A stretch of DNA of 64,000 nucleotides, taken from the NCBI RefSeq assembly GCF_035989285.1, contig NZ_CP108513.1, positions 4,216,001 to 4,280,000 on the forward strand, given 5' to 3'. Position numbers and translations under genes: made by a program. Each line of letters starts with the position of its first letter. The first letter of the stretch is position 1. The notes below the pieces were generated by a model that searched no databases, had not been told where the DNA came from, and saw only the letters and a list, made by a program, of their open reading frames with translations. The DNA is from Streptomyces sp. NBC_01235. GTDB taxonomy: Bacteria > Actinomycetota > Actinomycetes > Streptomycetales > Streptomycetaceae. This document shows positions 49,144-58,846 of this stretch, piece after piece.

Positions 49144-50037
49144 TCACAGCAGTCCTACGGCGGTGTCCACGGCGGCGGCGACGTCCCCGTCGGCCGGGTA
49201 CAGCAGCGAGCGGCCGACCACCAGGCCCCGGACGGTGGGGAGTTGCAGCGCCCCGCGCCACTTCTCGTACGCCCTGGCCTGTTCCTCGACGGTGCCACCG
49301 ACCTCGCCGCCCAGCAGGACGGCGGGCAGCGTGGAGGTCTCCATGACCTCGGCCATGTCGTCGGGGTTGTCGGTGACGGGGACCTTCAGCCAGGTGTAGG
49401 CCGAGGTGCCGCCCAGGCCCGAGGCGATGGCGATCGACTTGGTGACGGCCTCGGCACTGAGGTCGTTGCTCACCTTGCCCTCGGGGGTGCGCCGGCTGAT
49501 GAAGGGCTCGACGAAGAGGGGGAGTTTACGGGCGGCCATGTCGTCGATGGCGCGGGCCGTGGACTCCAGGGTGGTGAGGGAGCCCGGGTCGTCGTAGTCG
49601 ATGCGCAGGAGCAGCTTGCCCGCGTCGAAGTTCAGGCGCTCGATGTCCTCGGGGCGGTGACCGGTGAACCGGTCGTCCAGCTCGAAGACGGAGCCCTGCA
49701 GGCCGCCCCGGTTCAGCGAGCCCATGACGACCTTGCCGTCGAGGGCGCCGAGGAGCAGCAGGTCGTCCAGGATGTCGGCGGTCGCGAGGACGCCGTCCAC
49801 ACCGGGGCGGGACAGCGCCAGCACCAGACGTTCGAGCAGGTCGGCGCGGTTGGCCATGGCCAGCTTGTTCTCGCCGACGCCGAGCGCGCCACGGGCCGGG
49901 TGGTCGGCGGCGACGATCATCAGGCGCCCGGAGTCGCCCAGCAGCGGCCTGCGCGGGCGGCGGGCGGCCGCCTCGGCGATCGCCTCGGGGTACTGCGTGC
50001 GCAGCCGGACGAGTTCGGAGACGTCGACGGTCGTCAC
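49144..50037 (-). CDS. Cgl0158-type (beta/alpha)8 aldolase of inositol catabolism
   Basis: A 297-residue TIM-barrel protein (LMIVAADHPARGALGVG, DGVLATADILDDLLLLG, LLLRIDYDDPGSLTT, AYTWLKVPV, VLLGGEVGGTVEEQ). The Lys in TWLKVP is a probable Schiff-base residue. The group is related to class I aldolases and takes the role of IolJ, splitting 2-deoxy-5-keto-gluconate-6-phosphate to dihydroxyacetone phosphate and malonate semialdehyde, the missing step here. GTGA overlap with iolC. Confidence 0.78.
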   Translation of the reverse strand: MTTVDVSELVRLRTQYPEAIAEAAARRPRRPLLGDSGRLMIVAADHPARGALGVGENKLAMANRADLLERLVLALSRPGVDGVLATADILDDLLLLGALDGKVVMGSLNRGGLQGSVFELDDRFTGHRPEDIERLNFDAGKLLLRIDYDDPGSLTTLESTARAIDDMAARKLPLFVEPFISRRTPEGKVSNDLSAEAVTKSIAIASGLGGTSAYTWLKVPVTDNPDDMAEVMETSTLPAVLLGGEVGGTVEEQARAYEKWRGALQLPTVRGLVVGRSLLYPADGDVAAAVDTAVGLL

Positions 50038-50984
50038 AGAACGGCTCCTGCCTCGATCGCCGCTTCCACTTCGTCCGGCGTCGGCATCGCGGAGGAGCAC
50101 TCCAGGCGGGAGGCGACGATGGCGCCGGCGGCGTTGGCGTGGCGCATGATCTTCTCCAGGTCCCAGCCCGCGAGCAGACCGTGGCAGAGGGAGCCGCCGA
50201 AGGCGTCACCGGCGCCGAGGCCGTTGAGGACGTTCACCGGCAGCGGCGGGACCTCGGCGGACTCGCCCTTGCTGTTGACGGCCAGGACGCCCTTGGGACC
50301 CTGCTTGACGACGGCGAGCTCGACGCCGGCGTCCAGCAGCGCCTGCGCCGCGGCCCGCGGTTCGCGCACGCCGGTGGCGACCTCCACCTCGTCGAGGTTG
50401 CCCACGGCGACGGTGGTGTGCTTCAGGGCCTCGACGTAGAACGGGCGGGCCGAATCCGGGTCGGACCAGAACATCGGCCGCCAGTCGAGGTCGAAGACCG
50501 TGGCGTTGGCCTTGGCCCGGTGGGCGAGGGCGGCCAGGGTCGCCGTACGGCTCGGCTCCTCGCTCAGACCGGTGCCGGTGACCCAGAAGATGCGGGTCTC
50601 ACGGACGGCGTCGAGGTCGAGCTCATGGGCGTCGATCTCCAGGTCCGGCGCCTTGGGCTGCCGGTAGAAGTACAGCGGGAAGTCGTCCGGCGGGAAGACC
50701 TCGCAGAAGGTGACGGGCGTCGGCAGGCCGGGAACGGACGTGACCCAGCGGTCGTCCACGCCGAAGCCGCGCAGGGCCTCGTGCAGGTAGGCGCCGAAGG
50801 GGTCGTCGCCGGTGCGGGAGATCACCGCCGTCTCCCGGCCGAGCCGGGCGGCTGCGACGGCGACGTTGGTCGCCGATCCCCCCAGGAACTTCCCGAAGGA
50901 CGTGACCTGCGGGAGTGGGACACCCGTCTGCAACGGATAGAGGTCCACTCCTATCCGCCCCATGGTGATCAGGTCGTACGCCAT
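50034..50984 (-). CDS. iolC: 5-dehydro-2-deoxygluconokinase
   Basis: A 316-residue PfkB/ribokinase-family kinase. GRIGVDLYPLQTG, FLGGSATNVAVAAARLG and GLGAGDAFGGSLCHGLL (catalytic Asp and anion hole) are intact. It phosphorylates 2-deoxy-5-keto-gluconate. First gene of the leftward run; GAAGGGAA ribosome site before the ATG. The divergent IolE-like gene lies 177 bases away with a shared palindrome. Confidence 0.92.
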   Translation of the reverse strand: MAYDLITMGRIGVDLYPLQTGVPLPQVTSFGKFLGGSATNVAVAAARLGRETAVISRTGDDPFGAYLHEALRGFGVDDRWVTSVPGLPTPVTFCEVFPPDDFPLYFYRQPKAPDLEIDAHELDLDAVRETRIFWVTGTGLSEEPSRTATLAALAHRAKANATVFDLDWRPMFWSDPDSARPFYVEALKHTTVAVGNLDEVEVATGVREPRAAAQALLDAGVELAVVKQGPKGVLAVNSKGESAEVPPLPVNVLNGLGAGDAFGGSLCHGLLAGWDLEKIMRHANAAGAIVASRLECSSAMPTPDEVEAAIEAGAVL

Positions 50985-51093
50985 CGAGTTCCCTTCGTAT
51001 CGGCTCGTCCCCGCGACGCCGCTCGTGACGCGTCCCGGCACACGTCCCCGTATCGGCTCTCACGGCTTTGTAGCCCCGCTCGACGGGCCCTGT

Positions 51094-51114
51094 CAATGTT
51101 TTGTCCAGACATTC
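51094..51114. promoter_or_regulatory. Candidate GntR-type operator between iolC and the IolE-like gene
   Basis: TTGTCCAGACA at 51101-51111 inside AATGT...ACATT arms (51095-51113). The TGTC-CA-GACA core resembles the TTGTCTAGACAA class of GntR operators. It sits in a 177-base divergent promoter and could control both arms; no regulator gene is in the window. Confidence 0.5.
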
Positions 51115-51161
51115 GGACCAGCCCTTGACACCCCCTTCGGGGAGACCGCACTCTGGCGCCC

Positions 51162-52079
51162 ATGACGTCGTTGTCACCTCAGTCCTCACTTTCCCGCATC
51201 CGGGTCGGTTCGGCCCCCGACAGCTGGGGCGTCTGGTTCCCGGACGACCCCGCCCAGGTCCCCTGGCAGCGCTTCCTCGACGAGGTCGCGCAGTCCGGCT
51301 ACGAGTGGATCGAGCTCGGCCCCTACGGGTACCTGCCGACCGATCCCGCAGTCCTCACCGAGGAGACGTCGAGGCGTGGCCTGAAGGTGTCGGCGGGCAC
51401 GGTCTTCACCGGCCTGCACCACGGCGAGTCGGTGTGGGAGAAGACCTGGGCGCACGTCGCGGACAACGCGGTGCTCGCCCAGGCGATGGGCGCGAAGCAC
51501 CTGGTCGTCATCCCGTCCTTCTGGCGGGACGACAAGACCGGTGAGGTGCTGGAGCCGGACACGCTGACGCCCGAGCAGTGGCGCAACCTCACCTCGCTGA
51601 CCGAGCGGCTGGGCAAGGAGGTGCGGGAGCGGTACGGGCTGCGGATCGTCGTCCACCCGCACGCCGACACCCACATCGACAGCGAGGAGAACGTCGTCCG
51701 GTTCCTGGACGGCACGGACTCCGACCTGGTGTCGCTGTGCCTGGACACCGGGCACTACGCGTACTGCGGCGGCGACAGCGTCAAGCTGATCGAGACGTAC
51801 GGGGAGCGGATCGGGTACCTGCACCTCAAGCAGGTCGACCCGGAGATCCTGGCGGACGTGCGGGCGAATCAGGTGCCGTTCGGGCCGGCGGTCGCACGCG
51901 GCGTGATGTGTGAGCCGCCGGCGGGCGTGCCGGCTCTTGGACCCGTCCTGGAGGCGGCTCAGAAGCTGGACGTGGATCTGTTCGCGATCGTCGAGCAGGA
52001 CATGTACCCCTGTGAGCCGGACAAGCCGTTGCCCATTGCTCAGCGGACTCGGGCGTTTCTTCGGTCCTGCGGGGCGTAG
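51162..52079 (+). CDS. IolE-like sugar-phosphate isomerase/epimerase (TIM barrel)
   Basis: A 305-residue xylose-isomerase-like barrel: RVGSAPDSWGVWFPDDPAQVPW, WIELGPYGYLP, HLVVIPSFWRDDKTGE, VVHPHADTHIDSEEN, LCLDTGHYAYCGG, LHLKQVDPE and a C-terminal Glu (IVEQDMYP). Metal ligands (Glu, Asp, His, Glu) are in place. It is divergent from iolC; the natural role is inosose dehydratase (IolE) or inosose isomerase (IolI). The AP-D-SWG start differs from Bacillus IolE, so I leave the symbol open. Confidence 0.8.
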   Translation: MTSLSPQSSLSRIRVGSAPDSWGVWFPDDPAQVPWQRFLDEVAQSGYEWIELGPYGYLPTDPAVLTEETSRRGLKVSAGTVFTGLHHGESVWEKTWAHVADNAVLAQAMGAKHLVVIPSFWRDDKTGEVLEPDTLTPEQWRNLTSLTERLGKEVRERYGLRIVVHPHADTHIDSEENVVRFLDGTDSDLVSLCLDTGHYAYCGGDSVKLIETYGERIGYLHLKQVDPEILADVRANQVPFGPAVARGVMCEPPAGVPALGPVLEAAQKLDVDLFAIVEQDMYPCEPDKPLPIAQRTRAFLRSCGA

Positions 52080-52221
52080 GCGCGCCTCATGGGGTACCGG
52101 GTTCGGTGAGTGTGCGCGTGCGGGCCGTGTGCGGCTTGTCGCGCCCACGCGGCGGAGCCGCACAGCGACACAGCCCCGCGCCCCTGGGGAACCGCGCTCA
52201 CCACTCCTAGCATGAGTGCCC

Positions 52222-53181
52222 ATGGCGGTGGGCGCGGTACAGATCCGGTCGGGGCAAGGGGCAGGCGGGTCCTGGGAGTTCGCCCTCGGCTCGCCCCATC
52301 CACGGCTGCGGCCGGGCGTGATGAGCTATCGCGGGGTTCGGCTTGCCATGAATCGGCCCCGGCGGCGGTTGGAGACGCCGATCGGGGCCTCGACCTTGCT
52401 CTTGGGGTTCGGGGAGCCCGTTCGTATCACTCGTGCCGGGCGGCCTGCGGACACGCTCGTGTCGGTGTACTGCGGGCCCACGACCACGCCCGCCGTCGGC
52501 GAACACAGCGGGCGGATGTCGGGCATCGAGGTGCTGCTCGCGCCCTGGGCCGCGTTCACGCTCTTCGGCACTCCGCAGCACGAGCTCGTCAACCGCACCG
52601 TGGATCCCGACGAGTTGCCGCACGCCCTGGGCTCACCCCTCGGTGAACTCGCCGCCGCACTGGCCGCGTTGCCGAGTTGGGAGCGGCGGTTCGCGTTGCT
52701 CGACGATGTGTTCGGCCGCTGGCAGCAGGCCGGCACGCCGAGTTCGGAGCGGGTGGCGCGGGCCTGGTCGCTGCTGGTGCGGACGTGCGGCGCGATGCCG
52801 GTTCCCCGGCTGGCCGAGGAGGTCGGCTGGAGCGTACGGCACCTGGAGAACCGTTTCCGTGAGCAGATCGGGCTCGGCCCCAAGGCGGCGGCCCGTGTGC
52901 TGCGGCTGCAACGGGCCCGTCGCCTCCTGGCGCAGGGGAAGAGCGCGGCGGAGACCGCGGCGCTCTGCGGCTTCTACGACCAGGCCCATCTCAGCGGGGA
53001 GTTCAAGGCGATGACGGGGTGCACGCCGAGGGAGTTCACGCAGGCCCGGCGGTCGCCCGCGCCGGTGTCCCCGGCGATGGACCGACTGAGCGGGGAGGCG
53101 ACCAGTCTGGCCCTGCCGGCCCGGCAAATCGATTGGTCCGGACCGGGTGCGCATTTTTCCAAGACCGGGCGGGTTGGCTGA
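52222..53181 (+). CDS. AraC-family transcriptional regulator
   Basis: A 319-residue regulator. The N-terminal half is a cupin-like sensory domain (RPGVMSYRGVRLAMNRPRRRLETPIG), the C-terminal half an AraC DNA-binding domain (VPRLAEEVGWSVRHLENRFREQIGLGPKAAARVLRLQRARRLL and the second helix-turn-helix ETAALCGFYDQAHLSGEFKAMTGCTPREF). The ATG at 52222 is preferred; an in-frame GTG at 52216 is possible. Next to the inositol genes and an oxidoreductase, but no direct link to either. Confidence 0.85.
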   Translation: MAVGAVQIRSGQGAGGSWEFALGSPHPRLRPGVMSYRGVRLAMNRPRRRLETPIGASTLLLGFGEPVRITRAGRPADTLVSVYCGPTTTPAVGEHSGRMSGIEVLLAPWAAFTLFGTPQHELVNRTVDPDELPHALGSPLGELAAALAALPSWERRFALLDDVFGRWQQAGTPSSERVARAWSLLVRTCGAMPVPRLAEEVGWSVRHLENRFREQIGLGPKAAARVLRLQRARRLLAQGKSAAETAALCGFYDQAHLSGEFKAMTGCTPREFTQARRSPAPVSPAMDRLSGEATSLALPARQIDWSGPGAHFSKTGRVG

Positions 53182-53540
53182 ATACACGCTGGGGTCCTGC
53201 CAGTTGATCCGGTTGCTCCGGGGGGATGGCGGGAAACGGGGTCGGGCCGGGCCTGTCGCAGCGGGCCCGGCCCGCCTCCTGTCGGCAGACCTCGGCGCGT
53301 TTGTCAACGCGCCCCACCCACAGCCCGCGCACACATTTGCGTCACTCGTGTCACAAAATCCCCCTTCCTGTCACACATGTCGCGCGTACGCGGGTCTTTC
53401 GTCACAGGTGGTCAACAGCCGATTTCCCACAGTCACCGAGCGTCGTTCACGGGGCACAGGCTTGGTGATCGCCAGCGTGCGCCGGGCTCCCCCGGGCGGC
53501 CTCCCGGCCGCCGCCCCGCGTGCGCAGGGAGGTGCAGCTC
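53182..53540. other. Intergenic region upstream of the small HTH gene
   Basis: 359 bases, no gene. The AT-richer part at about 53330-53440 (GTGTCACAAAATCC, TGTCACACATGTCG) contains repeated TGTCACA-like words that could form a promoter or operator of the HTH gene. Confidence 0.35.
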
Positions 53541-53741
53541 ATGACCGACCGAAGGCTCTGGTCCTACAAGGAGATCGCGGCTCACATCAAGGTGCAGCCG
53601 GACACCGTACGGTCGTACCGCAAACACGGACTGCTGCCCCCGCCCGACCACGTCGAGGGCGGCAAGCCCTTCTGGTACGCCGACACCGTCCGCGCCTGGG
53701 TCGCCTCCCGGCCGGGCAACCGGGGCCGCAGGTTCGACTGA
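53541..53741 (+). CDS. Small helix-turn-helix protein
   Basis: A 66-residue protein: LWSYKEIAAHIKVQPDTVRSYRKHGLLPPPDHVEGGKPFWYADTVRAWVASRPG. It is a winged HTH with the pattern of MerR/excisionase-type DNA-binding proteins and of the Streptomyces BldC group, although it is not BldC itself. An AGGGAGG ribosome site 9 bases before the ATG supports the start. Widely conserved in Streptomyces in my recollection; target genes unknown. The adjacent zinc dehydrogenase is convergent. Confidence 0.75.
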   Translation: MTDRRLWSYKEIAAHIKVQPDTVRSYRKHGLLPPPDHVEGGKPFWYADTVRAWVASRPGNRGRRFD

Positions 53742-53786
53742 CCTCCGCCGGGGAGGGCCCACGGGCAGCGGGCGGCGGGCCCTCCT

Positions 53787-54830
53787 TCAGCTCCACGGCT
53801 CGATGACCGTCACCCCCGCGCCCGGTGCCGCCCCCAGTGCCGCCAGCGCGTTCGGGACGGCGTCCAGAGTGATCGTCGACGTCACCAGGAGGTCGGGGCG
53901 CAGCACCCCCGCCCGGACCAGCTCCAGCATCTGCGGATAGGTGTGCGCGGCCATGCCGTGGCTGCCCAGGATCTCCAGTTCCAGGGCGATGGCACGGGCC
54001 AGCGGGACGGGGGTCGTGCCGTCCGCCGAGGGAAGCAGGCCGACCTGGACGTGACGGCCCCGGCGGCGCAGGCCGTTGACCGAAGCGGCGCTGGTGGCGG
54101 GGGAACCGAGGGCGTCGAGGGAGAGATGGGCGCCGCCCCCGGTCAGTTCCCGGACCGCCTTAGCCGTGTCCGGCACCCGCGCCCCGTCCACGCACTCCGC
54201 CGCACCGAACTTCCGCGCCAGGTCCAGGGCCGTCGGGGAGACGTCCACGGCGACCACCCGCGCTCCCGAGGCCGCCGCGATCATGACCGCCGAGAGGCCC
54301 ACGCCACCGCAGCCGTGCACCGCCACCCACTCCCCCGCCGCGACCCGGCCCTGCTGCACGACCGCCCGGAACGCCGTGGCGAACCGGCAGCCGAGGGAGG
54401 CGGCGGTGGCGTACGACAGGTCGTCGGGGATCGCGACCAGGTTCACGTCGGCGTGGTCCAGGGCCACGTACTGGGCGAACGAGCCCCAGTGCGTGAAGCC
54501 GGGCTGGGTCTGCCGCTCGCACACCTGGTGGTCGCCGGCCGCGCACGCTCCGCAGGTTCCGCAGGCGCACACGAAGGGGACGGTGACGCGGTCTCCGGGG
54601 TGCCAGGCGGTGACCTGGGGGCCGACCGCCTCGACCACACCGGCGAGTTCATGGCCCGGCACGTGCGGCAGGGTGATGTCCGGGTCGTGGCCCATCCAAC
54701 CGTGCCAGTCGCTGCGGCACAGGCCGGTGGCCTCGACGCGCACGACCACTCCGTGAGGGGCGGGTCGGGGATCGGGGAGCTCACGTACCTCGGCGGGTTC
54801 GCCATATCTCTCGAAGACCACCGCTCGCAT
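53787..54830 (-). CDS. Zinc-dependent alcohol dehydrogenase
   Basis: A 347-residue medium-chain dehydrogenase. Catalytic zinc Cys38 (GLCRSDWHG), His60/Glu61 (GHELAG) and a distal Cys; structural zinc at Cys90, 93, 96 and 104 (C-x2-C-x2-C-x7-C); NAD-binding GCGGVGLSAV near residue 165. It oxidises alcohols or related substrates with NAD(P). The ATG at 54830 follows GGGAG; upstream frame extension (MGDPAGARP...) is not supported. Monocistronic. Confidence 0.88.
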   Translation of the reverse strand: MRAVVFERYGEPAEVRELPDPRPAPHGVVVRVEATGLCRSDWHGWMGHDPDITLPHVPGHELAGVVEAVGPQVTAWHPGDRVTVPFVCACGTCGACAAGDHQVCERQTQPGFTHWGSFAQYVALDHADVNLVAIPDDLSYATAASLGCRFATAFRAVVQQGRVAAGEWVAVHGCGGVGLSAVMIAAASGARVVAVDVSPTALDLARKFGAAECVDGARVPDTAKAVRELTGGGAHLSLDALGSPATSAASVNGLRRRGRHVQVGLLPSADGTTPVPLARAIALELEILGSHGMAAHTYPQMLELVRAGVLRPDLLVTSTITLDAVPNALAALGAAPGAGVTVIEPWS

Positions 54831-55249
54831 TTGCGCTCCCATCGCCGTTTCCGTCTGCCGGTACATCCTGGCCGGTCGCACCCCGCGGCGGAGCCGCATG
54901 TCGATACAGGGCCGCGCCCCTGCCGGGTCGCCCACTGTTCCCCTCGCTCAGTCCGAACCGCTCGTGGAGGCGCCGCCGTGGAGCCGGGGCCCGGACGGGC
55001 GCGGGCGGTCGGAGCTGCCGCACGGGGTGCTCATCCCCGTCGGGCATGGCCTGCGGACGGCGCTCACCGGTGACACGGCCGACCACGACCGGCCCGGACG
55101 GGCGGCCGTTCGCCGAGGGGTGCCCGCCCGCCCGGCCCCCGCACCGGAGCACCTCTTCACGCCGCTCTCCGCCGACGGGACGGCCCTCGTGGGCCCCGCT
55201 CGGGGTGACCCGGGTGTGCTCGTCGACGCGGGGAACCTTCTTGGATAAA
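54831..55249. other. Intergenic region before the copper operon
   Basis: About 420 bases. A reading frame of 116 codons (54898-55248, +) is open but has no ribosome site, unusual composition and no recognisable motif, so I do not call it. The copper operator lies at the right end. Confidence 0.4.
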
Positions 55250-55264
55250 TACCCCCTAGGGGTA
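55250..55264. promoter_or_regulatory. CsoR-type copper operator
   Basis: TACCCCCTAGGGGTA, a perfect palindrome apart from its odd central base, 70 bases before copZ. It matches the G/C-tract pseudopalindromes bound by CsoR in actinomycetes; copper would release the repressor. Confidence 0.85.
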
Positions 55265-55333
55265 CAGTGTGGCTTAATGGGAGGCCTCTCGGGGCCCCGC
55301 CCGCCCCACCTGCACCTCGACGAGGAGAACGAC

Positions 55334-55573
55334 ATGACCGCTCAAACCGACACCCTGGGCTCCGTCACCACCGTCTACAAGGTGAGCGGCATGAGCTGCG
55401 GCCACTGCGAGGGCGCCGTCTCCGGCGAGCTCTCCGAGCTCTCCGGGGTCGCCTCGGTGAAGGCCGTCGCCTCGACCGGTGAGGTCACGGTCGTCTCCGC
55501 GGGCGTGCTCGACGAGGAGGCCGTCCGAGCCGCCGTCGACGAGGCCGGCTTCGAGCTCGTCGGCCAGGCCTGA
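55334..55573 (+). CDS. copZ: Copper chaperone CopZ
   Basis: A 79-residue heavy-metal-associated (ferredoxin-like) protein. The copper site is Cys22-Gly-His-Cys25 in GMSCGHCEGAV. It carries Cu(I) to the ATPase encoded 97 bases downstream. ATG follows GAGGAGAA. Expression is probably driven by copper through the operator at 55250. Confidence 0.93.
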   Translation: MTAQTDTLGSVTTVYKVSGMSCGHCEGAVSGELSELSGVASVKAVASTGEVTVVSAGVLDEEAVRAAVDEAGFELVGQA

Positions 55574-55669
55574 GGCACCCTCGACAACCCCTCTTCCTCC
55601 ACTCACCGGGCCGTACCGACCAGCTGATACTGGCTCCGTGCGGTCCGGTCCGCCTCCTGGAGTACGGAC

Positions 55670-57961
55670 ATGACCAGCACCGCCACCGCGGCGACCCCGA
55701 TAGCCTCCCCGACCTCCGAGGTCGAACTGCTCATCGGCGGGATGACCTGCGCCTCCTGCGCGGCCCGCGTGGAGAAGAAGCTCAACCGCATGGACGGCGT
55801 CACCGCGACGGTCAACTACGCGACGGAGAAGGCGAAGGTCAGCTGTCCGGCGGGGATCCAGGTCGCCGACCTGATCGCGACCGTGGTGAAGACCGGCTAC
55901 ACGGCCGAGGAACCCGCGCGCGAGGAGCCGGTCCAGGAGGACACCCCCCAGGACCCCGAACTCGCGTCCCTGCGCCACCGACTCCTCGTCTCCGTGCTGC
56001 TCGCCGCGCCCGTCGTCCTGCTCGCGATGGTCCCGTCGTTGCAGTTCGACAACTGGCAGTGGCTCTCGCTGACGCTCGCCGGACCCGTGGTCGTCTGGGG
56101 CGGCGGCCCGCTGCACAAGGCCGCCTGGACGAACCTGCGGCACGGCGCGGCCACCATGGACACGCTGGTCTCCGTCGGCACGCTGGCCGCGCTCGGCTGG
56201 TCGTTGTGGGCGCTGTTCTTCGGCGACGCCGGGATGCCCGGCATGCGCCACCCCTTCGAGCTCACCGTCTCCCGCACGGACGGCGCCTCGACGATCTATC
56301 TGGAGGTCGCCGCCGGCGTCACCGCCTTCATCCTGCTCGGCCGCTACCTGGAGGCCCGCTCCAAGCGGCGCGCCGGGGCGGCCCTGCGGGCGCTGATGGA
56401 GCTGGGCGCGAAGGACGTGGCCGTGCTGCGATACGAGGGGGGCGAGCGCGGAGCGCGCTCGGTCGAGGGCGATGGCGGGAGACGGGAGGGCGCGAGGGAA
56501 GTGCGCATTCCCGTCGACCGGCTGGCGGTCGGGGACCGGTTCGTCGTACGGCCCGGGGAGAAGGTCGCCACCGACGGGACGGTCGTGGAGGGCGCGTCCG
56601 CCGTGGACGCCTCGATGCTGACCGGCGAGTCGGTGCCGGTGGACGTCGCACCGGGCGACGCCGTCACCGGGGGCACCGTGAACGCCGGCGGCCGGCTGAT
56701 CGTCGAGGCCACCCGGATCGGCGCGGACACACGGCTCGCGCGCATGGCGCGGCTGGTCGAGGAGGCGCAGACCGGCAAGGCCGAGGTACAGCGGCTGGCC
56801 GACCGGATCTCCGGGATCTTCGTGCCGGTGGTGCTGCTGATCGCGCTCGCCACCTTCGGCGGCTGGCTCCTCGCGACGGGTGACACGGTCGCCGCGTTCA
56901 CGGCGGCCGTCGCGGTCCTGATCATCGCCTGCCCGTGCGCGCTCGGGCTCGCCACGCCGACCGCGCTCATGGTCGGCACCGGGCGCGGCGCGCAGCTCGG
57001 CATCCTCATCAAGGGCCCCGAGGTGCTGGAGTCCACCCGCCGCGTCGACACGGTCGTCCTCGACAAGACCGGGACCGTCACCACGGGACGCATGACGCTC
57101 CAGGACGTGACGGTCGCCGACGGCACCGACGAGCGGGAGCTGCTGCGGCTGGCGGGCGGCCTGGAGCACGCCTCCGAGCACCCGGTCGCGCGGGCGGTCG
57201 CGGCGGGCGCCGAGGAACGGGTCGGCGAGCTGCCGGCGGCCGAGCGGTTCGAGAACGTGCCCGGGCGGGGCGTGCGGGGGCGCGTGGCGGGCCGCGAGGT
57301 GGCCGTGGGGCGCCTCTTCGAGACCGTCCCGGACGCGTTGGCGCGCGCCAAGGACGAGGCCGAACGGGGCGGTCGTACGGCCGTCCTCGTCGGGTGGGAC
57401 GGAGAGGCGCGCGGGGTGCTCGCGGTCGCCGACGCGGTGAAGGAGACCAGCGCGGAGGCCGTGCGGGAACTGCGGGCGCTGGGGCTCACGCCGGTGCTGC
57501 TGACCGGGGACAACCGGGCGGTCGCGGAGGCGGTCGCGCACGCCGTCGGGATCGACCGGGTGATCGCCGAAGTGCTGCCCGAGGACAAGGTCGACGTCGT
57601 GCGGGAGCTACAGGGCGAGGGGCGGGTCGTCGCGATGGTCGGCGACGGGGTCAACGACGCGGCGGCGCTCGCCACCGCGGACCTGGGACTGGCCATGGGG
57701 ACAGGTACGGACGCGGCGATCGAGGCGAGCGACCTGACGCTGGTGCGCGGCGATCTGCGGGTGGCCGCGGACGCGATCCGGCTGTCCCGGCGGACCCTGG
57801 CGACGATCAAGGGCAACCTGGTGTGGGCGTTCGGCTACAACGTGGCCGCGTTGCCGCTGGCCGCGGCCGGACTGCTGAACCCGATGATCGCGGGGGCGGC
57901 GATGGCGTTCTCGTCGGTGTTCGTCGTGACGAACAGCCTGAGGCTGCGCGCCTTCACGTAA
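55670..57961 (+). CDS. copA: Copper-exporting P1B-type ATPase
   Basis: A 763-residue Cu(I) efflux pump. An N-terminal metal domain holds Cys27-Ala-Ser-Cys30. The membrane motif Cys421-Pro-Cys423 binds copper; phosphorylation Asp465 is in DKTGT; HP motif [16 protein letters not shown] hinge. Eight helices expected. The region 250-285 carries a charged insert ([20 protein letters not shown]). It follows copZ and shares its promoter; export protects the cell and may also supply copper to surface enzymes such as tyrosinase. Confidence 0.94.
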   Translation: MTSTATAATPIASPTSEVELLIGGMTCASCAARVEKKLNRMDGVTATVNYATEKAKVSCPAGIQVADLIATVVKTGYTAEEPAREEPVQEDTPQDPELASLRHRLLVSVLLAAPVVLLAMVPSLQFDNWQWLSLTLAGPVVVWGGGPLHKAAWTNLRHGAATMDTLVSVGTLAALGWSLWALFFGDAGMPGMRHPFELTVSRTDGASTIYLEVAAGVTAFILLGRYLEARSKRRAGAALRALMELGAKDVAVLRYEGGERGARSVEGDGGRREGAREVRIPVDRLAVGDRFVVRPGEKVATDGTVVEGASAVDASMLTGESVPVDVAPGDAVTGGTVNAGGRLIVEATRIGADTRLARMARLVEEAQTGKAEVQRLADRISGIFVPVVLLIALATFGGWLLATGDTVAAFTAAVAVLIIACPCALGLATPTALMVGTGRGAQLGILIKGPEVLESTRRVDTVVLDKTGTVTTGRMTLQDVTVADGTDERELLRLAGGLEHASEHPVARAVAAGAEERVGELPAAERFENVPGRGVRGRVAGREVAVGRLFETVPDALARAKDEAERGGRTAVLVGWDGEARGVLAVADAVKETSAEAVRELRALGLTPVLLTGDNRAVAEAVAHAVGIDRVIAEVLPEDKVDVVRELQGEGRVVAMVGDGVNDAAALATADLGLAMGTGTDAAIEASDLTLVRGDLRVAADAIRLSRRTLATIKGNLVWAFGYNVAALPLAAAGLLNPMIAGAAMAFSSVFVVTNSLRLRAFT

Positions 57962-58020
57962 TACCGCCGAGTAATACCGTCAAGTAGGACGGCACCTTTC
58001 CGGGAGACCTCTGGAGTCCT

Positions 58021-58057
58021 GCGCGAGCCTCACATAAGCTCTTCACAAGGCTCGCGC
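58021..58057 (+). terminator. Terminator after copA
   Basis: 10-bp stem GCGCGAGCCT/AGGCTCGCGC with a 17-base loop, 60 bases past the stop. Confidence 0.7.
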
Positions 58058-58540
58058 ATCATCCTTACGCTTGGGCCTCGATCGCCGTATCCGGTCTCTT
58101 GCGCATCTAACGGACATACGCAAGAGACACAGATCACAGTGATGTGAACGTAACCATCGAAGGGATTCGAAGGTCTAAGTTGACGATGTCAGGAAGCGTC
58201 TTGGGGGGCGTGACCTGACGTCTGGGGATGTCTTGGGGGACTTCCTCAGAGATGCGTTGCCGGGGCACGTACACCGGGAAGCTTTGAGCGGCCCTCCCGG
58301 CGTGCGCTGTCCCGGCAGATCGCACACAGCGGTAGTACGGCGAGTTCTGCTCGTTGTGCTCAACCGCAGGCACGACAACCGAAGATGGTTACGAAACAGC
58401 GAATTCAGGCGCTGTCCTCACAACGCCCGGCCGGATCCCGTGGGGGGAATCCGCACCGGGACATGGGAAGGCGCCCTGGTCGTCGGCCCGTGGGGGGACC
58501 GGCGCCGGGGCGCCTTCCGTATGCCTTACGCAAAGCAAGG
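58058..58540. other. Intergenic region, no certain gene
   Basis: About 480 bases. A hairpin with arms GTCTCTTGCG (58094-58103) and CGCAAGAGAC (58119-58128). Short AUG frames exist (for example ATG at 58186, 10 codons ending TGA) but none is convincing. GTCTTGGGGG appears twice (58198 and 58225 areas). It could carry a small RNA or leader for an unrecognised short gene. Confidence 0.35.
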
Positions 58541-58583
58541 TGCCGCCTCACCCAGGCAGTTGCCCTGCCTGGGTGAGGCGGCA
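58541..58583. terminator. Long perfect hairpin
   Basis: 18-bp stem TGCCGCCTCACCCAGGCA with a 7-base loop and its exact complement, beside the citA 3' repeats. It is probably a bidirectional terminator. Confidence 0.85.
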
Positions 58584-58590
58584 CACGAAG

Positions 58591-58640
58591 CTCAGCGTTC
58601 CTCGACCGGCACGAAGTCGGGCCCGACCACGCCCGCGGCC
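58591..58640 (-). repeat. Degenerate third copy of the citA 3' end
   Basis: Reads as VVGPDFVPVEER and stop on the minus strand, resembling the citA C-terminus VVERDFVPVEER with about 44 of 50 bases shared. Confidence 0.85.
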
Positions 58641-58656
58641 GCACCTGCCCGTTGAC

Positions 58657-58737
58657 GGGGCGCCCGGTGAAGGCGCCCCCACCGGCAGGAGTCAGCGCTC
58701 CTCGACCGGCACGAAGTCGCGCTCGACGACGCCCGTG
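58657..58737 (-). repeat. Tandem copy of the citA 3' end and terminator (copy A)
   Basis: 81 bases identical to 58847-58927, 190 bases apart. Contains hairpin GGGGCGCC/GGCGCCCC and the last codons of citA (DFVPVEER, stop). Confidence 0.95.
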
Positions 58738-58846
58738 GCCGTGCCCGCCCGGGGGACAACCCCCGGACCCCCGGCCACAGACCCAGGACACCGCAGCCCC
58801 ACACCGAGGCGACAGCCCGGAAGCGAAGCCACTCAGTCCCAGTAAT

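Noticed and set aside
54898..55248. 116-codon frame before copZ
   Set aside because: No ribosome site, no motif, and it crosses the copper operator boundary; probably noncoding.
58354..58845. 163-codon frame overlapping the citA repeat region
   Set aside because: Composed of Pro/Arg/Thr and overlaps the tandem repeats and terminators; not a gene.
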